From Chryseobacterium sp. Leaf180 (GTDB taxonomy: Bacteria; Bacteroidota; Bacteroidia; Flavobacteriales; Weeksellaceae), in the NCBI RefSeq assembly GCF_001424585.1, contig NZ_LMPJ01000009.1, positions 62,001 to 126,000 on the forward strand: 64,000 nucleotides of DNA, read 5' to 3'. This document shows positions 23,776 to 32,800 of the stretch, in pieces. Both the position numbers and the translations under genes were made by a program. The notes under the pieces were generated by a model that was not told where the DNA came from, did not search any database, and saw only the letters and a program-made list of their open reading frames with translations. Position 1 is the first letter of the stretch. The number at the start of each line of letters is the position of its first letter.

Positions 23776-25827
23776 TTACCAGATTTTAATTCTCTCTTCC
23801 GGTTTTACGTACAGTTTGTCTCCCGGTTTCACATCGAAAGCTTTATAAAAAGAATCTACGTTAATCAGCGGACCGAAACTTCTGAAATATCCAGGAGAAT
23901 GCGGATCGGTTTTCACCTGATTCGTCATGTATTTTTCGCTCGATAAAGTTCTCCAGACCGTTGCCCAGCTCAGGAAGAATCTCTGATCCTGTGTAAAACC
24001 ACTGATTTTGCCCGGATTTCCTTTGTCTTTTAAATACATCTGGAGCGCATCATAAGCGATATTTACGCCACCAAGATCGGCAATATTTTCTCCGTTGGTG
24101 AAAGTTCCGTTTACGAAAGTTCCTTTCACAGGCTCATATTTGTCGTACTGAGAAGCCAAAGCTTTAGTTGCTTTTTCGAAATTAGCTTTATCAGCAGGTG
24201 TCCACCAGTCTACAAGGTTTCCGTCGGCATCAAACTGCGCACCCGAATCATCAAATCCATGGCTCATTTCGTGACCGATAACGGCACCAATTCCACCAAA
24301 ATTCACCGCTGCATCTGCATTAGGATTAAAGAAAGGAGGCTGAAGAATGGCTGCAGGGAAAACGATTTCGTTGTTTACCGGATTATAATATGCGTTTACC
24401 GTTTGCGGTGTCATTCCCCATTCAGTCTTGTCAACCGGCTTTCCGATTTTCGCCAGATCTTTGCTGTACTGCCACTCGCTGATATTCTGAAGGTTCTGAT
24501 ACAGCGTTCCGCCTTTAGATTCAGGAATGATCTGCAGTTTGCTGTAATCTTTCCATTTGTCGGGATATGCAACTTTCACTGTAAATTTATTCAGCTTTTC
24601 CATCGCCTTCACTTTTGTAGTTGACGACATCCAAGCTAAATTATTGATATGAACAGCAAAACTTTTCTTTAAATAATCGATAAGTTCCACCATTTGAGAT
24701 TTTGCTGAAGAAGGAAAATATTTTTCAACATATAGTTTACCAAAAGCTTCACCCAAACTTCCGTTGATCAGCTGGAAACCTCTTTTATTCAAAGCTCGCT
24801 GTTCCTGCTGACCCTGTAAATATTTGCCGTAAAAAGCGAATCTTTTATTCCCCAGATCTTCACTTAAATAAGATGAGCTGCCGTTGATCATGTGGAATTT
24901 CAAATAATCTTTAATCACCTGAAGATTCTGCTGATTGATCATTTGATCGAAGTTTTTATAGTAACCCAATTCACCGATGATAACTTTATCAGTATTCACA
25001 CCCGCTTTTTTAAGATAGCCTGCGAGATCAACATTTTTCACCAAAGCAGAAAGTTCGGCCATCGTTTTTGGGTTGTACTGAAGCGTATTGTCTCGGCTCT
25101 GTTCGTTTGTAAGATAAGTTGAAGCGATTTTTTTCTCGAAATCTACAATACCTTTTGCAGCAGCATCAGCATTTTTGTAGCCCAATTCCTGAAGCATGGA
25201 AGCCACATACTTTTGGTATTCTGCAAGCGATTCTGTGTTTTTCTCGTTTACCTTTTGGTAATAATCTCTGCCCATTCCCAGAGCAGCATTGCCAAGGTAA
25301 ACCGCATTCATATTAGAATTTTTCAGATCGGCATCCACGCCCCATCCGTACAGTTCATTTTCACCGTCTTTGGTTACTGATAAAAGATACGTTTGAAGAT
25401 CGCTCAGATTTTTTATCGCGTCAATCTTGTTGATGTTCGCCATGATTGGCTTAATGCCGTCAGCATTACGCTTCTGCATATTCATGTATGAAGCGTACAA
25501 ATCCTGAATTTTTTTTCCCTCGCTGCCATCTGCAAATTTATCTTTCAAAAGCGAGTTTAAGATCGTCATCGAATTGTTATCGGTATCTTCAGCGAGTTTA
25601 TTGAAGCTACCCCAAGTTGGTTTATCAGATGGAATTTTGGCGGTTTTCATCCATGTTCCGCTTACATAATTATAAAAATCATCCTGCGGCCGCACAGAAG
25701 TATCCATTAGAGAAAGATCTAATCCCTTGTCATTGCCAGCCATCGAGATGGTTTTATTTTGCGCCATAAGCGTATTTTGCGAACAAACACCTGCCAACAG
25801 AAACAGAGAAAGCGTAAGTTTTTTCAT
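23776..25827 (-). CDS. M13 (neprilysin/PepO) family metallopeptidase, second copy
   Basis: 683 residues, clearly paralogous to the gene at 20128-22227 over the full length. The signal peptide ends near LMAQNK without a lipobox cysteine at the right place, so this copy is probably periplasmic or secreted rather than lipid-anchored. The zinc site is GHEMSHGFDD, with His519 as the first ligand; GENIADLGGV holds the third ligand. Both copies end in ERIKIW or DRIKIW, the usual C-terminus. The two likely share substrates but differ in location. Confidence 0.92.
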   Translation of the reverse strand: MKKLTLSLFLLAGVCSQNTLMAQNKTISMAGNDKGLDLSLMDTSVRPQDDFYNYVSGTWMKTAKIPSDKPTWGSFNKLAEDTDNNSMTILNSLLKDKFADGSEGKKIQDLYASYMNMQKRNADGIKPIMANINKIDAIKNLSDLQTYLLSVTKDGENELYGWGVDADLKNSNMNAVYLGNAALGMGRDYYQKVNEKNTESLAEYQKYVASMLQELGYKNADAAAKGIVDFEKKIASTYLTNEQSRDNTLQYNPKTMAELSALVKNVDLAGYLKKAGVNTDKVIIGELGYYKNFDQMINQQNLQVIKDYLKFHMINGSSSYLSEDLGNKRFAFYGKYLQGQQEQRALNKRGFQLINGSLGEAFGKLYVEKYFPSSAKSQMVELIDYLKKSFAVHINNLAWMSSTTKVKAMEKLNKFTVKVAYPDKWKDYSKLQIIPESKGGTLYQNLQNISEWQYSKDLAKIGKPVDKTEWGMTPQTVNAYYNPVNNEIVFPAAILQPPFFNPNADAAVNFGGIGAVIGHEMSHGFDDSGAQFDADGNLVDWWTPADKANFEKATKALASQYDKYEPVKGTFVNGTFTNGENIADLGGVNIAYDALQMYLKDKGNPGKISGFTQDQRFFLSWATVWRTLSSEKYMTNQVKTDPHSPGYFRSFGPLINVDSFYKAFDVKPGDKLYVKPEERIKIW

Positions 25828-25892
25828 TGTAAAAATATTTACGCAATAAGTATCTTTTTTGTGGCAGATGTTACGTTAAAAAATATTAAAAT

Positions 25893-27146
25893 TTAAAATT
25901 GTTCAATTAATACCGTCACCAGATCCTGAATTACCTTCTGTGAAACAAAATACTGGAAATCATTCCGCTCCAGATGTGGAAGATGAAGACTGTATGTTTT
26001 TTCAAAATCTTTTACTTTTATCGTATAAAAAACGGTTCCTACATCATTGCCATCTTCGCCTTTTCCCGGGCCTGCGACGCCGGTCGTGGAAAGCGAAATA
26101 TCGCTTCCAAACAATTCTTTACAGCCAATTGCCATTTCCGAAGCCACCTGCTCACTGACAACAGAAAACTGCTGTACAGTTTCTTCTTTTACCTTTAAAA
26201 TTTTTATTTTCTGCTCCGTTTCATACGGAATTATTCCTCCCAAGAAATAGGCAGAACTTCCCGCATTCGAAACAATCATTTTCGCCAACTCACCACCAGT
26301 ACAGCTTTCGGCCGTGCTTAGCGTGAGTTTTTTCTCCGTTAAAATCTCACCTAAAATCTTCTCAATTTTATCAGCATGCGTAGCAATTACATGACCATCA
26401 AGAATCGGCAGCAGATTTCGAATCGCATTTTCGAGTTCCGCAGACTGTTCATTTTCATTTTCTCCGGTCGCTGTTAATTTCAATTTCACGCGGGTTCCCA
26501 CAGGAAGATAAGACAGCGAAATATTCTCAGGAAGCGCCAATTCCCAGCTTTCAATTCGGTCTGCAAGAATACTTTCCGGAATTCCCACGACCGAAACCAC
26601 GCGTGAGCAGATAAAAAACAGACTGAATCGCTCCTTTAAAAACGGTACAATCTGATTTTTAATCAAAGGTTTTACTTCGTAAGGCACGCCGGGAAGACTG
26701 AAAACAATTTTCCCGTTTTCTTCCATCATCATACACGGCGCCGTTCCGTTAAAATTTTGGAAAACCACCGATTTAGTCGGCACAAATGCCTGTTCGCGGT
26801 TTCTTTCTAAAATCGTGGTTCGCCCACGCTTTTCGAGATAATTTTTCAGATGTTCAAAAGTCGGTTCATCGATTTCCAAAGTATCGTTAAAATATTCTGC
26901 TAGCGCTTTTTTCGTTTTGTCATCACGGGTGGGGCCAAGTCCGCCTGTTGTAATCACAATGTTTCCAAGCGAAAATGCAATTTTTAAATTTTTTTTAATG
27001 ATCTCAATATCATCAGAAATCGTCAGAATCTGCACGACCTGTATTCCAATATTTTTAAGTTCATTGGCGATGAAATTTGAGTTGGTATCAATCGTATTTC
27101 CCGAAAGAATTTCGTCACCAATCGTTACAAGCACAGCTGTTTGCAT
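25893..27146 (-). CDS. cinA: CinA-family NMN amidohydrolase with MoCF domain
   Basis: 417 residues. Residues 1-170 are the MoaB/MogA-like domain (VTIGDEILSGNTIDTNSNFI and TTGGLGPTRDDKTKKALAEY), which in CinA hydrolyses ADP-ribose or NAD-type pyrophosphates. Residues 255-417 are the CinA C-terminal amidase domain (STAESCTGGELAKM, SSAYFLGGIIPY, STTGVAGPGKGEDG), which deamidates nicotinamide mononucleotide. The protein therefore serves pyridine nucleotide recycling. Length and domain order are standard. It is followed by the lipocalin gene, read in the same direction but separated by about 70 nt upstream. Confidence 0.92.
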   Translation of the reverse strand: MQTAVLVTIGDEILSGNTIDTNSNFIANELKNIGIQVVQILTISDDIEIIKKNLKIAFSLGNIVITTGGLGPTRDDKTKKALAEYFNDTLEIDEPTFEHLKNYLEKRGRTTILERNREQAFVPTKSVVFQNFNGTAPCMMMEENGKIVFSLPGVPYEVKPLIKNQIVPFLKERFSLFFICSRVVSVVGIPESILADRIESWELALPENISLSYLPVGTRVKLKLTATGENENEQSAELENAIRNLLPILDGHVIATHADKIEKILGEILTEKKLTLSTAESCTGGELAKMIVSNAGSSAYFLGGIIPYETEQKIKILKVKEETVQQFSVVSEQVASEMAIGCKELFGSDISLSTTGVAGPGKGEDGNDVGTVFYTIKVKDFEKTYSLHLPHLERNDFQYFVSQKVIQDLVTVLIEQF

Positions 27147-27216
27147 AGTGTTAAATCTAATTTTTACAAAGAAAAACCTCAGCGGTATTTCACTGAGATT
27201 TATTATTTAAATGTAT

Positions 27217-27759
27217 TTACTTATTGTGTTTTACCCAAATAAGATTTTCTGTTTTAAAGCCAAGGCTTTTGGCTTTATTCAAAAAACGCGTTTTTATCTC
27301 TTCCGGGATCTCCGTTTTTCTTGATAAAATCCACATATATTTTGTACTGTTCCCTACAACGAGCGCATTTTGGTAATCTTCATCAATGTCAATCACATTA
27401 TAACCAGACCAAATCGGTTTAAAAAAGGACACTTTCAAACGGGCTTCATTTTCGCCGTTTACAAATCTCGCCTCACCAATCGATTCTTTTTGCTTTTTCT
27501 TCACATAATTGTATCCGCGGTTTCGCACGCGAATCGTTCGGTCTTCATTCCTCGAATATTCAGCCGTCGTGTTATCAAGGTTTTTTTCAAAACGGAAATC
27601 AAATCTGGCGATTTCGTACCATTTTCCTAAATATTTATCCGCTTTAAAATCCTGAACCGCCGTTGCATCTTTCGGAATTCCAACAGCGCAGGAAGACAAC
27701 GCCAGAATTCCAACAATTCCCAGAGATACGGGCAATGCTGTTTTTAAGAACTTATTCAT
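27217..27759 (-). CDS. blc: Bacterial lipocalin, Blc-like lipoprotein
   Basis: 180 residues from ATG at 27759 (MNKFLKTALP). Lipobox LSSC with Cys24. The lipocalin signature is GKWYEIARFDFRFEKNL, followed by RNRGYNYVKKKQKESIGEAR and KYMWILSRKTEIPEE, as in Blc. The family binds fatty acids or lysophospholipids and is anchored in the outer membrane, possibly for membrane lipid upkeep under stress. Confidence 0.9.
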   Translation of the reverse strand: MNKFLKTALPVSLGIVGILALSSCAVGIPKDATAVQDFKADKYLGKWYEIARFDFRFEKNLDNTTAEYSRNEDRTIRVRNRGYNYVKKKQKESIGEARFVNGENEARLKVSFFKPIWSGYNVIDIDEDYQNALVVGNSTKYMWILSRKTEIPEEIKTRFLNKAKSLGFKTENLIWVKHNK

Positions 27760-27901
27760 AACCAAATTTTTGAGATTACACTTTCAAAAACAGTGCCTTT
27801 CGTTTTGGCTTGATTTAGCTTAATTTATCTTCTGGAATTTTAAGATTAGTTGGTGTAATAATTGTTTGAAAGACAACATCAAAAACCATAAAAATACTGA
27901 T

Positions 27902-28285
27902 ATGATTACCATTATTGAAGATGCTCCGGAAAATGTAGCTGCGTTCAGAGCAGACGGAGAAATCACAAAAGAAGATTTTGACCAAACCGTTTTTCCGCAT
28001 GTTGAAAAAAAGATAGAAACGTATAACGAACTGAATTATCTGCTTTATTTAAACACGGATCTCGACAATTTTACGGCTTCAGCCTGGTTTCAGGATGTAC
28101 TTTTAGGAATTAAAAACCTCGCAAAATGGAACCGCGCAGCGATTGTCACAGATAAAAAAGGCGTTCAGAATTTCACTGATATTTTCAGCGTACTGATGCC
28201 GGGAGAGTTTAAATCTTTTCCGAGAGAAGATCTTGCCAACGCGCTTTTCTGGTGTGAACACGGGAACGAAGTCGGCGATTCATAA
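27902..28285 (+). CDS. SpoIIAA-like (STAS-fold) protein
   Basis: 127 residues from ATG at 27902 (MITIIEDAPENVAAF); the upstream ATG at 27866 adds a basic stretch outside the fold. The pattern VAAFRADGEITKEDFDQTVF followed by YNELNYLLYLNTDL and WNRAAIVTDKKGVQNFTDIF is that of the SpoIIAA-like domain (lipid- or partner-binding STAS fold). No specific partner is visible. It is a single gene closed by a terminator. Confidence 0.82.
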   Translation: MITIIEDAPENVAAFRADGEITKEDFDQTVFPHVEKKIETYNELNYLLYLNTDLDNFTASAWFQDVLLGIKNLAKWNRAAIVTDKKGVQNFTDIFSVLMPGEFKSFPREDLANALFWCEHGNEVGDS

Positions 28286-28288
28286 AAG

Positions 28289-28312
28289 ATGCTCCTAAAA
28301 AGGAGCATTTTT
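28289..28312. terminator. Terminator between the SpoIIAA-like gene and lipA
   Basis: ATGCTCC-TAAAAA-GGAGCAT with A and T flanks; serves convergent genes on both strands. Confidence 0.82.
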
Positions 28313-28315
28313 ATT

Positions 28316-29182
28316 TTAATGTATATGTTTTTCTGCGTGATATGAACTCCTCACAAGCGGCGAGCTTTCTACATGTCTGAAACCAAGATTTCTGGCAAAT
28401 GCACCAAACTCATCAAACTCTTCCGGCGTAATGAATTTTTTCACAGGCAAATGTTTTTTGGTCGGCTGAAGATACTGTCCAAGCGTGATAATATCCACAT
28501 TTGCATTTCTGATATCTTCAATCGTCTGAAAAACTTCATCTCTATTTTCACCCAAACCAAGCATCACACCGGTTTTAGTTCTTCTCTGTCCCGCCTCTTT
28601 TAAATATCGCAAAACGTCTAGACTGCGCTCATATTTTGCCTGAATACGCACTTCACGCGTTAATCTTTTTACCGTTTCCATGTTGTGAGAAATCACTTCC
28701 GGCGCGACACTCACTAATCTGTCAATATGTTTTGTCAAACCCTGAAAATCCGGAATCAAAGTTTCCATCGTCGTTCCGGGAGAAATTCTTCTTACAGCAT
28801 TTACAGTTTCAGCCCACAAAATAGAACCCATATCTTTCAAATCATCGCGGTCAACAGAAGTCAAAACAGCATGCTTGATCTTCATTAATTTGATTGATCT
28901 CGCTACTTTTTCAGGTTCGTCCCAGTTTACATCAAGCGGTTTACCGGTTTTCACGCCGCAAAATCCACAACTTCTTGTGCAGATATTTCCCAATATCATG
29001 AAAGTAGCCGTGCCTTCGCCCCAGCATTCGCCCATATTTGGACAACTTCCGCTCTGGCAAATGGTATTGAGTTTATATTTATCAACCAAAGATCGAAGTT
29101 CGCGGTAATTTTTCCCGGTAGGAAGTTTTACGCGAATCCATTTTGGTTTTTGTACAGTATTTTCTACGGTAAGATTGTCCAT
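28316..29182 (-). CDS. lipA: Lipoyl synthase
   Basis: 288 residues. LipA inserts two sulfur atoms into octanoyl groups on lipoyl domains, using radical SAM chemistry. The auxiliary cluster is Cys42, Cys47 and Cys53 (CQSGSCPNMGEC); the radical SAM cluster is Cys68, Cys72 and Cys75 (CTRSCGFC). The C-terminal SPLVRSSYHAE provides the RSSYHA serine that ligates the auxiliary cluster. Full length. No lipB is adjacent. Confidence 0.97.
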   Translation of the reverse strand: MDNLTVENTVQKPKWIRVKLPTGKNYRELRSLVDKYKLNTICQSGSCPNMGECWGEGTATFMILGNICTRSCGFCGVKTGKPLDVNWDEPEKVARSIKLMKIKHAVLTSVDRDDLKDMGSILWAETVNAVRRISPGTTMETLIPDFQGLTKHIDRLVSVAPEVISHNMETVKRLTREVRIQAKYERSLDVLRYLKEAGQRRTKTGVMLGLGENRDEVFQTIEDIRNANVDIITLGQYLQPTKKHLPVKKFITPEEFDEFGAFARNLGFRHVESSPLVRSSYHAEKHIH

Positions 29183-29254
29183 TTTAAAAATTGAAAGACA
29201 AAGTTACAGAATTTTTTATCGACGGCGTCAACTGTTATTATTGATGAAATGGTA

Positions 29255-29815
29255 TCATTCAATGTCGAACTGATCGTTTTTAAGAAGTTCAGCCAAAACT
29301 TTTTTCGCTCTCATAACGCGCACTTTTGCGTTGGCAACAGAAATATTAAGTTCTTCTGCAATTTCTTTAATGCTTTTTTCCTCAAAAAATCTCAGCTGAA
29401 TAATATCCTGGTAATTGCTGTCGAGCGACTCGATCGTTTTTGTAATTTTCTTCTGTTCTTCCGCAGAAATCATCAGCTCTTCCGGCGATTTTGCGTACTG
29501 ATTTTTTATTTCATCTAAATTTTCGGTAGGATCCTGAGTTTCCCGTGCTTTTTTTCGCCAGAAATCGATGATTGTATTCTGTGCAATCGTCAAAACCCAG
29601 GTTTTAAACTGAAAATGCGGATCATAAAGATCAAGCTTGTTAAGAACTTTAGAAAAAACATTTACTGTAATCTCATCAGCATCATTTTCATCCTGAACCT
29701 TTTTCAGGATAAAAGAAAAGACATCCACCCAGAAAACATTAATGAGTTTGGTCTGCGCCTTCTGATTTTTCGCTTTTGCCTCGCGAATGAGAGTAAACAA
29801 CTGCTCGTCTTTCAT
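29255..29815 (-). CDS. ECF-type RNA polymerase sigma factor
   Basis: 186 residues from ATG at 29815 (MKDEQLFTLI). Region 2 includes DENDADEITVNVFSKVLNKL and FKTWVLTIAQNTIIDFWRKK; region 4 is SNYQDIIQLRFFEEKSIKEI with EELNISVANAKVRVMRAKK as the helix-turn-helix for the -35 element. No anti-sigma factor gene is next to it, so its control is unclear. A -7-like TATATTTG overlaps the upstream ATG at 29824, supporting the later start and a very short leader. Confidence 0.9.
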   Translation of the reverse strand: MKDEQLFTLIREAKAKNQKAQTKLINVFWVDVFSFILKKVQDENDADEITVNVFSKVLNKLDLYDPHFQFKTWVLTIAQNTIIDFWRKKARETQDPTENLDEIKNQYAKSPEELMISAEEQKKITKTIESLDSNYQDIIQLRFFEEKSIKEIAEELNISVANAKVRVMRAKKVLAELLKNDQFDIE

Positions 29816-29906
29816 GATACACAAATATAAAATTAATTTATCTGAATTTCTCTTATTTAAGTCTGAGCGCTGGCGGTAACGTCAAATTTTTTACAATTTA
29901 ACTTAG

Positions 29907-29914
29907 TATCTTTG
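29907..29914 (+). promoter_or_regulatory. Probable -7 element of the tyrS promoter
   Basis: TATCTTTG fits TAnnTTTG and lies 27 nt before the tyrS ATG. The expected TTTG 19 nt upstream is absent, so only half of the consensus is met. Confidence 0.45.
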
Positions 29915-29940
29915 CAGCTAAATTTTAAGATACAGCAACC

Positions 29941-31233
29941 ATGAATTCCTTTATAGAAGAACTAAAATGGCGCGGACTTTTTGCCGACATGATGCCCGGA
30001 ACTGATGCACAACTCGATAAAGAGATGACGACTGCTTATATCGGCTTCGATCCTACCGCAGATTCTCTTCACATCGGAAGTCTTATTCAGATCAAAATTC
30101 TTGCGCATTTTCAGCTTCACGGCCACAAGCCTATCGCGCTTGTCGGTGGCGCTACAGGAATGATTGGTGATCCTTCAGGGAAATCTTCCGAGAGAAATCT
30201 TCTGGATGAGCAGACGCTGAATCATTATGTGGACTGTCTTCAAAACCAGCTTTCAAGATTTTTAAATTTTGAAGGAAACGGAGAGAATAAAGCAGAACTT
30301 GTCAACAATTATGACTGGATGAAGAAAATTTCTTTCCTAGATTTTGCTAAAAATGTCGGAAAAAATATCACCGTCAATTATATGATGGCCAAAGATTCTG
30401 TGAAAAAACGTCTTACCGGAGATTCTGGTTTTGACGGAATGAGTTTTACGGAATTTACATATCAGCTGATTCAGGGTTACGATTTTCTTCATCTGTATCA
30501 AAACAATGGCGTGAAACTTCAGATGGGCGGCTCAGACCAATGGGGAAATATCACGACGGGTACTGAACTGATTCGCAGAAAAGCACAAGGCGAAGCTTTT
30601 GCACTTACCGTTCCTTTGATTACAAAAGCAGACGGCTCTAAGTTTGGCAAATCGGAAAGCGGAGAAAATTACTGGCTTGATAAGAAGAAAACTTCTCCCT
30701 ATAAATTCTATCAATTCTGGTTAAATGCTACCGACGCCGACGCAGAGCGCTTTATTAAATTTTATACATTTTTATCTAAAGAAGACATCGATTCTCTTAT
30801 CGCCGAGCACAAAACTGCCGAGCACGAACGAAAACTTCAGAAAAAATTAGCTGAGGAAGTGACGGTTTGGGTTCACGGCCGTGAAGAATATGAAAAAGCG
30901 GTAAAAGCCTCTGAAATTCTTTTCGGAAAATCAACGGCTGAAGATCTTGTAGGCATCGATGAGGATATTTTCCTGGAAATTTTTGACGGCGTCCCGCAAA
31001 AGGAAATGCCTAAAGAAGAGATTTTAGGTAAAAATATTTCAGACCTATTGGCAGAAACCGGGTTTTTAAAATCTAAAAGCGAAGCAGCGCGCGAACTTAA
31101 AGGCAACGCAATATCTGTTAACAAAGAGAAAATAAATGACACTTTTTCTCCGGAAGAAAATCATTTCATCAACGGGAAATATCTGCTTCTTCAAAAAGGA
31201 AAAAAGAACTATTTTATTTTGAAAGCTATTTAA
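29941..31233 (+). CDS. tyrS: Tyrosyl-tRNA synthetase
   Basis: 430 residues. Class I synthetase core: [19 protein letters not shown] holds the HIGH-type motif (HIGS), and [19 protein letters not shown] holds KFGKS (KMSKS-type). The C-terminal 70 residues form the S4 RNA-binding domain ([20 protein letters not shown] and [16 protein letters not shown]). It charges tRNA-Tyr in the cytosol. Full length, single gene with a strong terminator. Confidence 0.97.
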   Translation: MNSFIEELKWRGLFADMMPGTDAQLDKEMTTAYIGFDPTADSLHIGSLIQIKILAHFQLHGHKPIALVGGATGMIGDPSGKSSERNLLDEQTLNHYVDCLQNQLSRFLNFEGNGENKAELVNNYDWMKKISFLDFAKNVGKNITVNYMMAKDSVKKRLTGDSGFDGMSFTEFTYQLIQGYDFLHLYQNNGVKLQMGGSDQWGNITTGTELIRRKAQGEAFALTVPLITKADGSKFGKSESGENYWLDKKKTSPYKFYQFWLNATDADAERFIKFYTFLSKEDIDSLIAEHKTAEHERKLQKKLAEEVTVWVHGREEYEKAVKASEILFGKSTAEDLVGIDEDIFLEIFDGVPQKEMPKEEILGKNISDLLAETGFLKSKSEAARELKGNAISVNKEKINDTFSPEENHFINGKYLLLQKGKKNYFILKAI

Positions 31234-31250
31234 AATAAATTTCAGCACAT

Positions 31251-31283
31251 AAAAAAAACCGCTCTTAGAAGCGGTTTTTTTTT
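31251..31283. terminator. Bidirectional terminator after tyrS
   Basis: AAAAAACCGCT and AGCGGTTTTTT around a short loop, with long A and T runs; also serves the minus-strand lipoprotein gene. Confidence 0.88.
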
Positions 31284-31301
31284 ATTTATAATGTTTAAGA
31301 T

Positions 31302-31739
31302 TTACAAATCTAAAAAGCTGAAATCCAATGAAATACTTTTCACTCCGGCACCTTTTACAGTTTCTGTACGTGCAGCCTCTCCGTCTACATAGATTGTAGC
31401 TGTAAGTTCAGAATTAGCATTTAAAAGCATTGCGTTCACATCAAGATTAAGCTGAGACTGGCTTTCATTTACGAAAAATTCAGCACTTGACCATGTAGAA
31501 CCTGTTGGATCAAAGATCGTATTCTGTACCGTTCCTACCTGTGTAACCACAGTTTTGAAGACACTTATATTCGTTGCAGGTGTTCCCTGCGTGATTTTAG
31601 CTTCAAACCTTACCAGTCGGTCTTTAAACTCATCTTCTCTCTCTTCTTTACATGATGTAACCACGGCCAAAACCGAGAAAAACAATACCAATACTAACGA
31701 AAGTCTGCGTAGATTGTTTGATTTGTAAAATTTCTTCAT
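31302..31739 (-). CDS. Lipoprotein of unknown function, 145 aa
   Basis: 145 residues. A long basic N-region (KKFYKSNNLRR), hydrophobic core and lipobox VTSC with Cys30, followed by the charged KEEREDEFKDR. The mature part is beta-rich (about 110 residues) and contains no recognised domain. It is a single gene bounded by a terminator. Likely a small outer-membrane-linked lipoprotein found in related species; role unknown. Confidence 0.7.
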   Translation of the reverse strand: MKKFYKSNNLRRLSLVLVLFFSVLAVVTSCKEEREDEFKDRLVRFEAKITQGTPATNISVFKTVVTQVGTVQNTIFDPTGSTWSSAEFFVNESQSQLNLDVNAMLLNANSELTATIYVDGEAARTETVKGAGVKSISLDFSFLDL

Positions 31740-31899
31740 TTTTCCAAATAGATTTTTAATGATCCAAATATAAGTTTTTTATCAATATAAAAACAGCTTT
31801 TATAAAAATAATCGAACGAAGATTTGGTTCTTCTGTCAAATTGTCAATAATCTGAAAACGGCAAAACTTTAGTAGGAACTTCAGTCAATTAGTTATCAT

Positions 31900-32538
31900 A
31901 TGAATTTAGATTACATCGTACGCGAACCCGAACATATCACACCTCAGACGAATATTTTATTTATGCTTCACGGCTATGGCAGCAATGAGCAGGATCTTTT
32001 TGCATTTCGCGAAGATTTGCCAAAAGACTGGATTCTCGTGAGCTTTCGAGCACCGTACAAAACCCAGTTTGAAGGATTTTCCTGGTATGATATTGATTTC
32101 ACTGATGCTGAGAAATTTGTAAATGTTGATCAGGCCAAAGAATCGCTGAAAGATTTAATGGAAAACATCATGGCAATCATCAACCGTTATGGGATTACTG
32201 ACGGCAAAACGCATCTCGCCGGTTTCAGCCAAGGCGGAATATTGTGCTACAGCCTTGCTTTACAGTATCCTGAACTTTTCAATAAGGTTGCGTGTTTAAG
32301 CTCTTATCCGGAAGAAAAACTTCTGACAAATATTGTTAAAGAGAAAAAGAAACTGGAGAATCTGCGCTTTTTTGTTTCTCACGGTTCTGATGATGCAGTT
32401 ATTCCTATCGACTGGGGGAAAAAAGCCGCTGAACTTTTATATGATTTAAGCTGCTATTTTACTTTTAGAGAATACATGAGCGGCCACGGCGTCAATCAAA
32501 AAAACTACAAAGATCTGATGGAGTTTTTCAATAAATAG
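31900..32538 (+). CDS. Phospholipase/carboxylesterase-type alpha/beta hydrolase
   Basis: 212 residues, cytosolic. LFMLHGYGSNEQDLF gives the oxyanion-hole HG motif, GFSQGGILCYSLAL the nucleophile elbow (GxSxG), HGSDDAVIPIDWG the acid Asp, and MSGHGVNQKNY the catalytic His. This is the layout of the YpfH/Est carboxylesterase group, which hydrolyses short acyl esters. Substrate unknown; no helpful neighbours. Confidence 0.9.
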   Translation: MNLDYIVREPEHITPQTNILFMLHGYGSNEQDLFAFREDLPKDWILVSFRAPYKTQFEGFSWYDIDFTDAEKFVNVDQAKESLKDLMENIMAIINRYGITDGKTHLAGFSQGGILCYSLALQYPELFNKVACLSSYPEEKLLTNIVKEKKKLENLRFFVSHGSDDAVIPIDWGKKAAELLYDLSCYFTFREYMSGHGVNQKNYKDLMEFFNK

Positions 32539-32602
32539 ACCTCCTATAAATTAAAATAAATTTTTAGTCTACTAAAATTATAGACTTAACGAAAAATTAA
32601 TC

Positions 32603-32610
32603 TATATTTG
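32603..32610 (+). promoter_or_regulatory. Probable -7 promoter element of the leader/NIL unit
   Basis: TATATTTG, an exact TAnnTTTG match, 20 nt before the leader-peptide ATG at 32631. A TTTG box at the right distance is not seen. Confidence 0.5.
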
Positions 32611-32630
32611 CAGCGTAATAAGTTTTGGAA

Positions 32631-32720
32631 ATGAAGACAGTACAATCAGTATACAACAAATGTAATAGACACATCACGAATATGATGCGATGCGGCGTGC
32701 CTTTGTATACAGATTTTTGA
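32631..32720 (+). CDS. Leader peptide of a putative sulfur-amino-acid attenuator, 29 aa
   Basis: 29 codons starting ATG AAG ACA GTA and ending TGA at 32718-32720. It contains Cys11, tandem Met18-Met19 and Cys21 (NMMRCG). GTATACAA (32649-32656) can pair with TTGTATAC (32703-32710). GCCTTTG (32699-32705) can instead pair with TAAAGGC (32745-32751), which is the 5' arm of the terminator. Stalling at the Met-Met-Arg-Cys codons would sit between the first pair and favour the antiterminator. The downstream gene encodes a methionine-linked NIL domain, which fits. Translation is inferred. Confidence 0.55.
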   Translation: MKTVQSVYNKCNRHITNMMRCGVPLYTDF

Positions 32721-32746
32721 GGATGAACCCAATTTTTAATACTCTA

Positions 32747-32776
32747 AAGGCTTTACGTTTCGTAAGGCCTTTTTTA
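32747..32776 (+). terminator. Attenuator terminator before the NIL-domain gene
   Basis: AAGGCTTTAC, loop GTTTC, GTAAGGCCTT, then a T-rich run: a 10-bp stem with one T-G pair. It lies between the leader peptide and the NIL gene ATG at 32801, so readthrough is needed to express that gene. Confidence 0.75.
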
Positions 32777-32800
32777 ATTTTAATCTTAAATGAAAAGGTA

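Noticed and set aside
32690-32800. Longer form of the NIL-domain protein
   Set aside because: The extra 37 codons cover the attenuator terminator hairpin and lack protein-like similarity to the family.
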